This document shows positions 18,257 through 27,414 of a stretch of 64,000 bases of DNA, one piece after another. Position numbers and translations under genes: made by a program. Each line of letters begins with the position of its first letter. The first letter of the stretch is position 1. This DNA is from Sphingorhabdus sp. 109 (GTDB taxonomy: Bacteria > Pseudomonadota > Alphaproteobacteria > Sphingomonadales > Sphingomonadaceae): positions 1,078,001-1,142,000 of the forward strand of contig NZ_LR732707.1 in the NCBI RefSeq assembly GCF_902506555.1, written 5' to 3'. The notes under the pieces are model-generated. The model did no database searches. It saw nothing but the letters and a program-made list of their open reading frames with translations, and had not been told where the DNA came from.

Positions 18257-19543
18257 ATGCAAAATACTGCGCATTTGCTGCGAACGAGAAGATTTTTGCC
18301 GCTTTTCCTGACACAGTTGCTCGGGGCATTTAATGACAATCTCTTCAAATTCTCGATGGTCATTCTGGTCACCTATGGAATTTATGAAAGCGAATCCGAA
18401 GATTTCGCGTTCAATGCGCTGGCGTCCGGCCTTTTCATATTGCCGTTTTTCCTGTTCTCGTCGCTGGCGGGGCAGTTGGCGGACAATTATGACAAGGCGC
18501 GAATCACGCGTTTCGTCAAAACCCTGGAAATTTTCATTGCCGTCGTCGGCGGTATCGGACTCTGGCTGCAGTCGATACCGATAATGCTGACCGCCCTGTT
18601 TCTTCTTGGTCTGCAATCGACTTTCTTTGGTCCGATAAAATATGCCGTTCTTCCCCAGCATCTGGAGCAAGACGAAATATTGGGAGGCACCGGACTGGTA
18701 GAAGCGGGAACCTATATCGCAATTCTGGCCGGCACGATTCTGGGCGGGATCATCATCGACCGGAATGGAAATGGTGTAGAAATTGCTGTAATCGCGGTTT
18801 TTGTAGTGGCGCTGATTGGACGCATCGCCGCCCAGTTCATGCCGCCAGCACCGGCACAAAAGGAAGTTGAAGCGATCGACTTCAACTTTGTCCGCTCATC
18901 GATACGGCTGATTTCCGCTACCTTGCATGTGCGCCGACTATATCTGGCGATTATCGCGATCAGCTTTTTCTGGACCATAGGATCGGTGCTGATCATCCAA
19001 TTCCCGCCGCTGGTTGAAAATGTGCTGACCGCAACTCCGCAGGTCGCCAGCCTGTTTCTGGGCGTATTCTCGATCGGCATTGCCGTTGGTTCGATACTGG
19101 TCAACCGGCTGCTGAAGAGCGAAGTTTCAGCGCGTTTTGCGCCGGCTAGCGTGATCCTGATGGGGGTATTCGTGCTGATACTCTATTTCATTGCGCGCAG
19201 TTGGCAGGGTTTGCCGGAGGGCCAACTTTATACGTTCGACACTTTTATCGTCCACGAAGGGGCGTGGGCCTTGCTCGGCACTCTGGCCGGCGTATCTATT
19301 TTCGGCGGCATGTTTGTTGTTCCCCTATACGCCTTTCTGACAACCACGGTGGACATCAGCCAGACCGCCCGCACGATTGCGGCCAACAATGTTGTCAATT
19401 CCGGCTGTATGGTCGTGGGCGCTCTGGTCGCGCTGGGGCTGAGCATGATCGGCGTGTCAACGACCGAACAGCTTTTGCTGGTCGCAGCCATGTGCCTGGT
19501 CGCGGCATGGCTCGGGCAGCAATTGCATCGGGCCTGCGATTAG
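18257..19543 (+). CDS. MFS transporter related to lysophospholipid transporter LplT
   Basis: A 428-residue transporter with about 11-12 hydrophobic helices. The start RRFLPLFLTQLLGAFNDNLF followed by LFKFSMVILVTYG is the hallmark of the LplT/Aas branch of the major facilitator family, which flips lysophospholipids across the inner membrane for re-acylation. A second conserved piece is GPIKYAVLPQHL in the loop before GGTGLVEAGTYIAILAGTILGG. No acyltransferase or AMP-ligase domain is fused, unlike many alphaproteobacterial Aas proteins. A longer frame begins at 18116, but the Met at 18257 matches the family start. The divergent pgsA supports a phospholipid theme; the substrate is inferred. Confidence 0.8.
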   Translation: MQNTAHLLRTRRFLPLFLTQLLGAFNDNLFKFSMVILVTYGIYESESEDFAFNALASGLFILPFFLFSSLAGQLADNYDKARITRFVKTLEIFIAVVGGIGLWLQSIPIMLTALFLLGLQSTFFGPIKYAVLPQHLEQDEILGGTGLVEAGTYIAILAGTILGGIIIDRNGNGVEIAVIAVFVVALIGRIAAQFMPPAPAQKEVEAIDFNFVRSSIRLISATLHVRRLYLAIIAISFFWTIGSVLIIQFPPLVENVLTATPQVASLFLGVFSIGIAVGSILVNRLLKSEVSARFAPASVILMGVFVLILYFIARSWQGLPEGQLYTFDTFIVHEGAWALLGTLAGVSIFGGMFVVPLYAFLTTTVDISQTARTIAANNVVNSGCMVVGALVALGLSMIGVSTTEQLLLVAAMCLVAAWLGQQLHRACD

Positions 19544-19561
19544 TCGAGCGGCAACGTCCGC

Positions 19562-19807
19562 TCAGACGATGAACATGTAAAAAGCAGTAAAGAATGCGAG
19601 GAAGCTAAGCAGAAACAGGCTGACATCTTCTCCGAATCCCTTGCTTTTCGCGATTGATACTCTGTCGCTGTCATGCTCTTCAGCGGCGATATCCACGATT
19701 TTTACCGGCAGACTGCGGCGAAAACTGTGTCCCGGTCGTTCGGCTGCTACAACCAGATGTCTCGAATTCTCTCTGTCCATGGCCTTGGTTAACAATTTGT
19801 TAGCCAT
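19562..19807 (-). CDS. Small hypothetical membrane protein
   Basis: An 81-residue protein I do not recognise. The N-terminal two thirds are polar and charged (MDRENSRHLVVAAERPGHSF and so on), and the C-terminus is a single hydrophobic helix FGEDVSLFLLSFLAFFTAFYMFIV that ends almost at the stop, as in a tail-anchored or one-pass protein. It is convergent with the MFS gene. The start is either the Met at 19807 or at 19780, with no strong ribosome-binding site. The clean separation of polar body and terminal membrane helix is what makes this look like a real gene. Confidence 0.55.
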   Translation of the reverse strand: MANKLLTKAMDRENSRHLVVAAERPGHSFRRSLPVKIVDIAAEEHDSDRVSIAKSKGFGEDVSLFLLSFLAFFTAFYMFIV

Positions 19808-20083
19808 ATATTCCAGCCCGAAATTGCCCCTTTTGGTTAACGTCTTGAATTGGTACAGGCTATGAAAATCAAGGGATAGAGCGATAACAGGCGGGTAAAA
19901 TTAACTGTTGTCCATCATGCGCCGGTTCAAAGGCCTATTTTAGACAAAAGTTCAACCTGTGTGATCTTTGCAACTGATTGGCGATATTGTGGTTTTGAAC
20001 AATAAGATGGTTGATTTCAGCATGCTCTTATGTCAATGCTCGAAGCGTATTAAGTGAAATGCGAAACCCTGAAGGAGCAAATT

Positions 20084-20323
20084 ATGCGTTTCGGTAAAAT
20101 AGGAATGGCTGCAGCAGCAGCTGCATCGCTTGTAAGCGCACCCGTTTTGGCACAGGCCTCCCAGCCTGTTTCTTCGGCTGTACGCACCAGCGCAACTGTC
20201 GAAGGCGAAAATGATCTCGAAGGTGGCTCCGGCATCATCATCGCAATTCTGGCAGCAGCAGCAGTGATTGCTGGCATCATCATCGCAGCCGATGGCAGCG
20301 ACGATACGCCAACCTCCCCCTGA
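20084..20323 (+). CDS. Small exported protein with a hydrophobic C-terminal segment
   Basis: A 79-residue protein. It has a clear Sec signal (MRFGKIGMAAAAAASLVSAP then VLAQ, cleavage after VLA), a short polar mature region (ASQPVSSAVRTSATVEGEND), then one hydrophobic helix GSGIIIAILAAAAVIAGIIIA and an acidic tail DGSDDTPTSP. I know of similar short sphingomonad proteins only as hypotheticals. The ATG at 20084 has AAGGAG at good spacing; an upstream in-frame ATG at 20054 would spoil the signal. It is a monocistronic gene with its own strong terminator, suggesting high expression. The mature product is probably an inner-membrane or envelope micro-protein of about 55 residues. Confidence 0.75.
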   Translation: MRFGKIGMAAAAAASLVSAPVLAQASQPVSSAVRTSATVEGENDLEGGSGIIIAILAAAAVIAGIIIAADGSDDTPTSP

Positions 20324-20345
20324 ACTTGTTCAGATACAGATTTTG

Positions 20346-20378
20346 AAAATGGCGGCCTTTCGGTCGCCATTTTTTTTG
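20346..20378 (+). terminator. Intrinsic terminator after the small exported protein gene
   Basis: A 12-bp stem, AAAATGGCGGCC with GGTCGCCATTTT (one G-T pair) and a TTTC loop, runs into eight T. It lies 22 bases after the stop of the small gene at 20084-20323. It separates that gene from hslVU. Confidence 0.85.
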
Positions 20379-20393
20379 CCACGATTGCGGGTT

Positions 20394-20415
20394 GATTGAC
20401 CGGTTTCGGTCAATC
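20394..20415 (+). promoter_or_regulatory. Perfect hairpin in the hslV upstream region
   Basis: GATTGACCG (20394-20402), a GTTT loop and CGGTCAATC (20407-20415) form a perfect 9-bp stem 71 bases before the hslV start. Only CTTTCC follows, so as a terminator it is weak, and a good terminator already sits 16 bases upstream. It may be a 5'-UTR stem-loop of hslVU mRNA or a protein site. Confidence 0.45.
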
Positions 20416-20486
20416 TTTCCTGCAATGAAACAAAGCCGTAAAGCCATTGGTTGCACATTCGGAAGCGATTACCCATATCTGCTTTC

Positions 20487-21053
20487 ATGACAGAAAATCA
20501 GCAACACGGCCTGCAGCAATGGCATGGCACAACAATCCTATCGGTGCGGAAAAATGGCAAGGTCGTGGTCGTCGGAGATGGCCAGGTCTCGATGGGTCAG
20601 ACGGTAATGAAGCGCAATGCCCGCAAGGTAAGGCAGCTGCACGATGGCTCGGTGATCGGCGGTTTTGCCGGGGCAACCGCTGACGCTTTCACCTTGTTCG
20701 AAAGACTGGAAGCCAAGCTTGAGCGGCATAACGGGCAGTTGATGCGGGCCGCTGTCGAACTTGCCAAAGACTGGCGAACCGACAAATATTTGCGCAATCT
20801 GGAAGCCCTGATGATCGTGGCGGACAAGGATGTCACGCTCATCCTGACCGGCAACGGCGACGTTCTGGAGCCGAACGAAGGCATCGCGGCGATCGGATCC
20901 GGCGGTAATTTCGCGCTCTCGGCTGCCCGCGCCTTGATGGATTACGAAAAGAACGCCGAAAAGCTGGCGAAAAAGGCGATGGAAATCGCCGCGGAAATCT
21001 GTGTCTACACCAACGACCAGGTCACCATAGAGACGCTCGACAGCGACAGCTGA
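20487..21053 (+). CDS. hslV: ATP-dependent protease subunit HslV (ClpQ)
   Basis: The proteolytic core of the HslUV complex, a bacterial proteasome-like threonine protease. The 188-residue protein has a short propeptide ending HG followed by [20 protein letters not shown]; Thr15 becomes the N-terminal nucleophile. Other family segments are [30 protein letters not shown] and [20 protein letters not shown]. The ATG at 20487 is chosen; upstream frame from a TTG has no support. hslU follows by 40 bases. Usually heat-shock controlled; I could not identify a sigma-32 promoter by eye. Confidence 0.96.
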   Translation: MTENQQHGLQQWHGTTILSVRKNGKVVVVGDGQVSMGQTVMKRNARKVRQLHDGSVIGGFAGATADAFTLFERLEAKLERHNGQLMRAAVELAKDWRTDKYLRNLEALMIVADKDVTLILTGNGDVLEPNEGIAAIGSGGNFALSAARALMDYEKNAEKLAKKAMEIAAEICVYTNDQVTIETLDSDS

Positions 21054-21093
21054 TCCTGGTCGACCCCATTATCACCAATGAAGAGAATTTAGC

Positions 21094-22395
21094 ATGCAGG
21101 CGAACCTGACCCCCAAAACAATCGTCAAGGCACTGGACGACCATATCATTGGTCAGAAGGAGGCTAAACGCGCCGTAGCTGTTGCCCTGCGCAACCGGTG
21201 GCGCCGCCAGCGGCTTCCTGCCGAACTGCGCGACGAAGTAACGCCCAAGAATATTCTGATGATCGGCCCCACGGGTTGCGGCAAGACGGAGATTTCGCGC
21301 CGGCTGGCGAAGCTAGCGGATGCGCCCTTTATCAAGGTCGAGGCCACCAAATTCACCGAGGTGGGCTATGTCGGTCGCGACGTCGAGCAAATTGCTCGCG
21401 ATCTTGCCGAGGAGGCAGTCCGGCTGGAGCGCGACCGCCGGAGAATGGCGGTCCATGAAGCGGCAGCGGAAGCCGCGATGAACCGGTTGCTCGATGTGTT
21501 ATGTGGTGAAAATGCCAGCGAAGCCACGCGCGAGAGCTTTCGTCAACGGGTCGTCGACAATCATATGAACGATACCGAAATCGAGATCGAAGTGGAAGAC
21601 ACGCCTAATATGCCGATGGATATTCCCGGTATGGGCGGTCAGGTCGGGATGATCAACCTGTCGGATATGATGGGCAAAGCGTTCAACCAGTCGCGCCTGA
21701 AGCGCCGCAAGATGCGGGTTGCCGACGCTTGGGACAAACTGATTGAGGAAGAATCCGACAAGCGGCTGGACGAAGAGGATATCTCGCGGGCCGCAATTAC
21801 CGACGCCGAATCCAACGGTATTGTTTTCCTTGATGAGATCGACAAAATCGCCGTCAGCGACATGCGTGGCGGATCGGTTAGCCGGGAAGGGGTTCAGAGA
21901 GACCTGCTGCCGCTGATTGAGGGAACGACGGTTGCGACCAAATATGGTCCGATGAAAACAGACCATATCCTGTTCATCGCTTCCGGTGCCTTTTCGATAT
22001 CGAAACCGAGCGACATGCTTCCCGAATTGCAGGGACGGTTGCCGATCCGTGTCGAATTGCGGGCGCTGACTGAGTCCGATTTCGTCCGGATATTGACCGA
22101 AACACGCGCCAATCTGCCTGAGCAATATGTTGCATTGCTGGGGACGGAAGATGTTGTCATCAAAATCACCGACGATGCGATTGGCAAGCTGGCCGAAATC
22201 GCGGCAAATGTGAACGAAACGGTCGAGAATATCGGGGCCCGCCGGCTGCAGACAGTGATGGAAAAACTGCTTGAAGAAATCAGCTTTGATGCGGAGGACC
22301 GGACCGGTGAGGAAATCATCATCGACAGGGCTTATGTCGAAAAGCAGCTTTCTGATGTGGCAAAAGACACCGATCTGTCCAAATATGTATTGTGA
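21094..22395 (+). CDS. hslU: ATP-dependent protease ATPase subunit HslU (ClpY)
   Basis: The AAA+ unfoldase partner of HslV, 433 residues. Landmarks are the start [20 protein letters not shown], Walker [10 protein letters not shown], the pore loop [10 protein letters not shown], the inserted I-domain (about residues 110-230), Walker [13 protein letters not shown], the arginine-finger region [12 protein letters not shown], and the C-terminal tail DLSKYVL that docks in HslV pockets. All functional parts are present. It is cotranscribed with hslV. No convincing T-run terminator follows; a GC-rich hairpin region is present at 22441-22470. Confidence 0.98.
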   Translation: MQANLTPKTIVKALDDHIIGQKEAKRAVAVALRNRWRRQRLPAELRDEVTPKNILMIGPTGCGKTEISRRLAKLADAPFIKVEATKFTEVGYVGRDVEQIARDLAEEAVRLERDRRRMAVHEAAAEAAMNRLLDVLCGENASEATRESFRQRVVDNHMNDTEIEIEVEDTPNMPMDIPGMGGQVGMINLSDMMGKAFNQSRLKRRKMRVADAWDKLIEEESDKRLDEEDISRAAITDAESNGIVFLDEIDKIAVSDMRGGSVSREGVQRDLLPLIEGTTVATKYGPMKTDHILFIASGAFSISKPSDMLPELQGRLPIRVELRALTESDFVRILTETRANLPEQYVALLGTEDVVIKITDDAIGKLAEIAANVNETVENIGARRLQTVMEKLLEEISFDAEDRTGEEIIIDRAYVEKQLSDVAKDTDLSKYVL

Positions 22396-22532
22396 TGGTA
22401 AAAGCGAGCGCTCGGCGGCGCTTTGCCGATCGTAAAAACAGGCCCCGCTATTCGGGAAACCGGGGGCCCCGCTTTGTAACATTCCGGCTTCGGTCCACGA
22501 ATATTGGCAAAGATAGTTGAATGGAGCATAAA

Positions 22533-23165
22533 ATGACCCGAACCGCTTTGACCTTGTCTTCCCTTGCCGTGCTGGCGCTGACCGGCTGCTCCGAACCCGC
22601 TTCTGAAACGGGCACCGGCGCATCCGATCAGACGGAAAGCAAGCCGGAAATTTCGGTTGCTCCGATAACCGAGGCGGAAAGCATCGATGCCGGTCTCGCG
22701 GTGGGAGAACAGGTTCCCCTGGAGACCGGCTTTCTGGCCAACGGCGATGAAACAAGCTTTGCCGAAATTCTCGAGAATGGTCCTGCCCTCGTGGTTTTTA
22801 CGCGCTCGGTCGAATGGTGTCCCTATTGCCAGACGCAATTGAAAGCGATCAACGGCATCGTCGGCGACCTCAAGGACCGTGGCTATACGCTCTATGGCCT
22901 TAGCTATGACAGTCCGGCGCAACAGGACCGTTTTTCGAAGAACCAGATGCTGCAATATGAGATGCTGTCCGACCAGTCCTCGGCGGTGATCGACGCATTC
23001 GGGTTGCGCGACCCGCAATATACCGACGGGCGGGCCGTCGGTGTTCCTTATGCATCGGTCTATCTGATCGGCAAGACCGGGAAGATCATCGCGAAAACAG
23101 TGTCCGGCGATTACACAAAGCGGCCAAGCAATGACCAGATACTCGCGCTGGTCGACTCAATCTGA
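22533..23165 (+). CDS. Redoxin (AhpC/TSA-like) lipoprotein
   Basis: A 210-residue thioredoxin-fold protein. The signal MTRTALTLSSLAVLALTGCS ends in a lipobox with Cys19, so it should be an envelope lipoprotein. After a low-complexity linker the redoxin domain has VVFTRSVEWCPYCQTQL with a CxxC pair (Cys96, Cys99), then LYGLSYDSPAQQDRFS and ASVYLIGKTGKI. The layout is that of peroxiredoxin-like AhpC/TSA proteins; the CPYC pair also allows a thiol-disulfide oxidoreductase role. The ATG at 22533 has GGAG seven bases upstream; the earlier ATG at 22521 overlaps that site. Convergent with the M16 peptidase gene, 9 bases apart. Confidence 0.8.
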   Translation: MTRTALTLSSLAVLALTGCSEPASETGTGASDQTESKPEISVAPITEAESIDAGLAVGEQVPLETGFLANGDETSFAEILENGPALVVFTRSVEWCPYCQTQLKAINGIVGDLKDRGYTLYGLSYDSPAQQDRFSKNQMLQYEMLSDQSSAVIDAFGLRDPQYTDGRAVGVPYASVYLIGKTGKIIAKTVSGDYTKRPSNDQILALVDSI

Positions 23166-23174
23166 GTCCAGCGG

Positions 23175-26093
23175 CTAGTGGCTGGCGGCGGCATCCACTG
23201 ACTGTCCGGGCACTCCATTGTCATTGGCCGCCAGATTTTCCGCTTCGGGGAGCACCGCGAGCTTCCATTTTTTTGCATCATCAAGATATTTGATTGCCAG
23301 CGCCTGCACTTCTTCCGGTGTGACTACCGTATAGTCACGCAACAGGGTCTGCAGGGCGGCGAATTTCCGGGGGTTGTAGCTCGCACCCTCCAGCTGGCTC
23401 ATCCAGAAACTGTTGCCGCTGCTGGCCCGCGCGATCAACTGACGAAGAGGCTCGACCACGCGCTGAAGCTCATCCGTGCTAACCGGTTTTTCCCTTAAAT
23501 CCTTGGCTATCATGTCGATGACATTGTAGAAGCGGTCAATATTGTCCGGGGTCAACTGGCTTTGAGCGCCGATATATCCACCGGATTCAAATTCCACAGG
23601 CCAGCTGTTGATGACCTGCGGACTATAGCTTGCCCCCTGTTGCGACCGGAGGATTTCAAAAAGCCGGTCATTGAATATCGACGACAGGACCTCCAGTTTG
23701 CGACTCTCACGAACATTGTCCAGCCCGCCGCCCGTCGGCCAGGCCACCATGGCAGCGGCTCTTTCCCGATCACCCTTGTGGACCAGTATTTCAGGACCGG
23801 CTTCTGGCGCTGGAAATTGCGGGGATCGCGCGTCCGCGGCGACCGGTTGCGCGTCCCGTTTTGGCAACGCGCCGAACGTTTTCAGTACGGATTCGACGGC
23901 CTGGTCCCGGTCAAAATCACCAAACAGCATCACTTCCACCGGTCCGCTGGCCAGAATCGGTTTCCAGAATTTCTTGAAATTCTCGGCGGTAAGCTCCTTG
24001 AAATCTTCCTTGTTCGGCGTCTTCCAGCGCGGATCCTTGCCGCGAACCAGCCATTCCAGATCACGGCCAAGTACCGCCTGCGGAGAGGCCGAGAAGCTGT
24101 CGTAGCTAATCAGCGCAGCGGCTTTGCTTCGAACCACAGGGGCGGCATCCCAACGCGGAAAGGCCAGTTTAGCCGCCATCAAATGCAACTGGTCCTCTAG
24201 ATCCGATGGACGCGTATCGGCAGAAATTTCAAACGCGTCATTGTCGATGTTGAACGAAAGCCCGATGCGTCTACCGGTTGTGATCTTGTCCAGTTCCTCC
24301 TGCCCGAGATCGGCGACACCACTGGGCATCAGCGCCATGGCGCCGGACCAGGCCAGAGTCTCCTCTTGTGATGAAAGGCCGCTATACCCCTTGCCAAATC
24401 TGACATTGACCATGACTTTGTTGCGCTCGGCGTTGTTCGGAAACATCAACACCCTGACGCCATTGGCCAGAACCAGCTTTTCGATATCAAAACGATCATA
24501 TTTCTCGGCCGACAGCACCGATCCCATTTTACCGATTTTCCTGAGCGCTTCAAAACCGATATCGGACTGGGCCATACGGACGTCGCTGGCGGCATCGACG
24601 GGCCGTCGCAACGCCTGCTCCAGACGGGTCTTGCCATTGTCGATGATGTGAGGCGAAGTCAGCAGGGCGCGCGTGGCGACGCCGGAAAATAGTTTTTGCG
24701 TCGAATCGAGCAGTCGGTCCGGCGTGTACATATCCCGCATCGCGTGAAAGACATCGAGAGCCACCTGGGGTGTGGCCACCGTTTCGCGTATATCGACAGC
24801 ATTGATGATATCATCGGCCTGCTTGCGCGCCGCCTCTGTCTGATAGCTTTCGACGCCGATCGCCAGAGCCGCGTCAAATTCCGCGACCTCCCGGGCAATA
24901 TCCTGTTCGGAGGGCGCTGTGGTGGTTGCATCGGCGATAACCGAACGGACATCCTCCAGCGCAGCTTCCCAGTCTTCTCCCAGCGGAACTATGCTGACGA
25001 AAGTACCATCTATCGATCGGCTGACATCTTCCTGACCGACGCTGGCTTGCAGATAGCTGCCGCCTGCCCGGGCCCGCGCTTCGAGCCGCCGGTTGATCAG
25101 CTGCAGGGCCAGAAGATCGACCAGAATCTGCTGGTTATATTCAATAGTGTCCTCAACCTGTTCCCAGGGGCGCGCGATGACCATCGAGATGAACCGCGGC
25201 AAAGTGGGTTCGATAACCACCCGGCTGATGTCGGCATCAGCCCGAACATCGCCAAAGTCGGGAATCTTGCCCGCCTCGCCCTTGCCTTGCCATTGCGAAA
25301 AATGCTTGTTCAGCAATTGCTCGAACAGGGCCGGATCACCGTCGCCGGCAATGACGATGACGGCCATCTCCGGTCGATACCAGCGCTGATGGAACAGTTG
25401 CAGCATCTGTGGCGTGGCCGCGCTCAATGTTTCCGGCGTGCCGATGGGCGCGCGTTTTGCCAGACGCTGCCCGGCAAAAAACAGTTCCCGGGTCGCGTTT
25501 TGCACATCCGACTGCGGGCCGGCACGCTCGCGCAATTCGGCCAGAACGACGGGACGTTCGGCATTGACCGCGGTGGCGGTGAGTCCGGGCGAGCGCACCA
25601 TGCCCGACAGGATTTTCAGGCTTTCATCGAGACTGTTGCGGTTCGCATTGGGAAGGTCGAGCTTGTAGACGGTTTGCGTCGGCGTGGTTTCGGCATTGCT
25701 GTCGCTCCCGAAGGTTGCTCCCAGACGCTGCCAGACCCGCTTTGCTTCGCCGTCGGGGACATGGGTCGAGCCGCGAAATGTCAGATGCTCCATGAAATGG
25801 GCAAATCCCTGTTCCGCTTCAGTTTCCATTAACGAGCCGACATCGAGCCGAAGGCGGATCGATACCTGGCCCGGCGGGACGCCATTGTGCTTGACGGCAT
25901 AACGCATGCCGTTCTCCAGCACGCCAAAGGTCCAGCTTGTGTCAACCGGAACATCGCTGTTCTCGTATAACCACGGGACTTCAGCATCCGTCCGGCTCTC
26001 TTCGGCATGCGCCATGCCGGGCATTGCCAGCAGAGCGAGCAACAGAAACAGAATGGAAAGGCCTGGATGGAGGCGCAGTGATAATGTTCTCAT
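23175..26093 (-). CDS. Exported M16 family zinc metallopeptidase (pitrilysin-like)
   Basis: A 972-residue protease with a Sec signal (hydrophobic LSILFLLLALLAMPGMAHA, cleaved near residue 30). The inverted zinc motif HFMEH is at residues 99-103 (H-x-x-E-H), with the distal glutamate expected near LDESLKILSGMV. It has four M16-type domains in two halves, of which only the first has zinc ligands, as in pitrilysins. The second half contains the substrate-binding arginine/tyrosine-type segment (QQGASYSPQVINSWP). The likely site of action is the periplasm, degrading small peptides. Standing alone between convergent and divergent genes, it is probably monocistronic. Confidence 0.9.
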   Translation of the reverse strand: MRTLSLRLHPGLSILFLLLALLAMPGMAHAEESRTDAEVPWLYENSDVPVDTSWTFGVLENGMRYAVKHNGVPPGQVSIRLRLDVGSLMETEAEQGFAHFMEHLTFRGSTHVPDGEAKRVWQRLGATFGSDSNAETTPTQTVYKLDLPNANRNSLDESLKILSGMVRSPGLTATAVNAERPVVLAELRERAGPQSDVQNATRELFFAGQRLAKRAPIGTPETLSAATPQMLQLFHQRWYRPEMAVIVIAGDGDPALFEQLLNKHFSQWQGKGEAGKIPDFGDVRADADISRVVIEPTLPRFISMVIARPWEQVEDTIEYNQQILVDLLALQLINRRLEARARAGGSYLQASVGQEDVSRSIDGTFVSIVPLGEDWEAALEDVRSVIADATTTAPSEQDIAREVAEFDAALAIGVESYQTEAARKQADDIINAVDIRETVATPQVALDVFHAMRDMYTPDRLLDSTQKLFSGVATRALLTSPHIIDNGKTRLEQALRRPVDAASDVRMAQSDIGFEALRKIGKMGSVLSAEKYDRFDIEKLVLANGVRVLMFPNNAERNKVMVNVRFGKGYSGLSSQEETLAWSGAMALMPSGVADLGQEELDKITTGRRIGLSFNIDNDAFEISADTRPSDLEDQLHLMAAKLAFPRWDAAPVVRSKAAALISYDSFSASPQAVLGRDLEWLVRGKDPRWKTPNKEDFKELTAENFKKFWKPILASGPVEVMLFGDFDRDQAVESVLKTFGALPKRDAQPVAADARSPQFPAPEAGPEILVHKGDRERAAAMVAWPTGGGLDNVRESRKLEVLSSIFNDRLFEILRSQQGASYSPQVINSWPVEFESGGYIGAQSQLTPDNIDRFYNVIDMIAKDLREKPVSTDELQRVVEPLRQLIARASSGNSFWMSQLEGASYNPRKFAALQTLLRDYTVVTPEEVQALAIKYLDDAKKWKLAVLPEAENLAANDNGVPGQSVDAAASH

Positions 26094-26216
26094 GCGTCAG
26101 GTATAAGCAGGCTCAATCTGACTGGCCAGTGAATAGTCCTCTCGTTTCCCCCATCTTCCACAGAGAGATGTTGTTTAGCCCTTGATCGCTCCGCATATAA
26201 TCGCCAGGTAGCAGTC

Positions 26217-26789
26217 ATGTTGATAGAAACCGAAAAAACACCAAATCCCTCGACCCTCAAATTTCTGCTGGGCCGGCCGGTCATGTCCGAAGGAACCCGA
26301 GACTTTGCCTCGCCCGAAGATGCCGAAGTATCTCCGCTGGCCGAAGCGCTGTTCACGCTCGGCGATGTCACCGGTGTTTTCTTCGGATCGGATTTCATTT
26401 CGGTTACCTGTGGACCAGGTGCCGACTGGAGCGATCAGAAACCGCAGGTGCTAAGCATATTGCTCGATCATTTTTCTGCCGGACTGCCGCTCTTCAAACC
26501 GGGCAGTGCCGGCGACATCATTGTCCCTCCCGAAGAGGAGGTACATGATGATCCGGAAGATGCCGACATCGTCGCACAGATCAAGGAACTGATCGAAACA
26601 CGGGTCCGCCCGGCGGTTGCCAATGATGGTGGCGATATCATCTACCGCGGCTTCAACCAGGGCACCGTGTTCCTGAAAATGCAGGGGGCCTGCGCCGGTT
26701 GCCCGTCGTCGACAGCGACGCTCAAACACGGCATTGAATCCCTGCTCAAACATTACGTCCCGGAAGTTACGGAAGTCCGGGCCGCCTAA
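26217..26789 (+). CDS. NifU-like Fe-S cluster carrier (Nfu)
   Basis: A 190-residue Nfu-type scaffold. The N-terminal Nfu_N domain is recognised from MLIETEKTPNPSTLKFLLGR and FGSDFISVT. The C-terminal NifU domain carries RPAVANDGGDIIYRGF and the cluster-binding CAGC at Cys159 to Cys162. Nfu proteins accept and deliver 4Fe-4S clusters to targets such as lipoyl synthase or radical-SAM enzymes; the downstream miaB product is one possible client. The first gene of the plus-strand run at 26.2-34.3 kb. Start ATG 26217, with AGG nine bases upstream. Confidence 0.94.
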   Translation: MLIETEKTPNPSTLKFLLGRPVMSEGTRDFASPEDAEVSPLAEALFTLGDVTGVFFGSDFISVTCGPGADWSDQKPQVLSILLDHFSAGLPLFKPGSAGDIIVPPEEEVHDDPEDADIVAQIKELIETRVRPAVANDGGDIIYRGFNQGTVFLKMQGACAGCPSSTATLKHGIESLLKHYVPEVTEVRAA

Positions 26790-26813
26790 ACGTCATCCAA
26801 AGAAAGCAGAGCC

Positions 26814-27407
26814 ATGAATTCTCCACTCGATCAGGCTGCGCTGGACCAGCTGTTTCTCGAAGCCCGTACCTATAACGGCTATCATGACAAGCCGGTAACG
26901 GTCGAACAGCTACACGCTATCTGGAATCTTATGAAAATGGGCCCGACCAGCGCGAATATGCTGCCAGCCCGGCTGATCTGGTGCCACAGCCAGCAATCAC
27001 TCGACCTGTTGGCCAAACTGTCTGCGGCAGGCAATCAGGATAAAATCCGCAAGGCTCCGGTCGCCGTGATCATCGGAATGGACGAGAATTTCCACGAACA
27101 TCTTCCGGAACTTTTTCCGCATGCCGATGCAAAAAGCTGGTTCGAAGGCGATGCCGAGGCCCGCAAGGTCCATGCAATGCGCAACAGTTCGCTCCAGGGC
27201 GCCTATTTCATTCTGGCGGCGCGCGCGCTCGGCCTCGACACCGGTCCAATGTCCGGCTTTGACAATGATGCCGTCGACAAGGAATTTTTCGGCGACCAGC
27301 CGCACGTCAAGTCCAACTTCATATCGACGCTTGGCTATGGCGATCCCGCGACAATTTTCGACCGGAGCCCGCGCCCGGATTTCGATAAATTCAACAGCCT
27401 GATCTGA
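26814..27407 (+). CDS. Nitroreductase family protein, RutE-like (malonic semialdehyde reductase type)
   Basis: A 197-residue FMN-dependent nitroreductase-fold protein. The N-terminal sequence ARTYNGYHDKPVTVEQLHAI then LMKMGPTSANMLPARLIWC is close to RutE/HadB-type reductases, which reduce malonic semialdehyde to 3-hydroxypropionate in the Rut uracil pathway and may act on other small carbonyls. No other rut genes are visible in the window, so the in vivo substrate is open. The gene follows nfu by 24 bases and precedes tsaB by 7, in one probable operon. Confidence 0.85.
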   Translation: MNSPLDQAALDQLFLEARTYNGYHDKPVTVEQLHAIWNLMKMGPTSANMLPARLIWCHSQQSLDLLAKLSAAGNQDKIRKAPVAVIIGMDENFHEHLPELFPHADAKSWFEGDAEARKVHAMRNSSLQGAYFILAARALGLDTGPMSGFDNDAVDKEFFGDQPHVKSNFISTLGYGDPATIFDRSPRPDFDKFNSLI

Positions 27408-27414
27408 CGAATTG

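Noticed and set aside
22441-22478. GC-rich repeat after hslU (GGCCCCGCT twice) as a terminator
   Set aside because: Partial stem only and no T-run on either strand; best described as a direct repeat of unknown meaning.
21499-22755. 418-codon minus-strand frame across hslU and the redoxin start
   Set aside because: Antisense to hslU and overlapping the next gene; composition is not protein-like and no ribosome-binding site fits.
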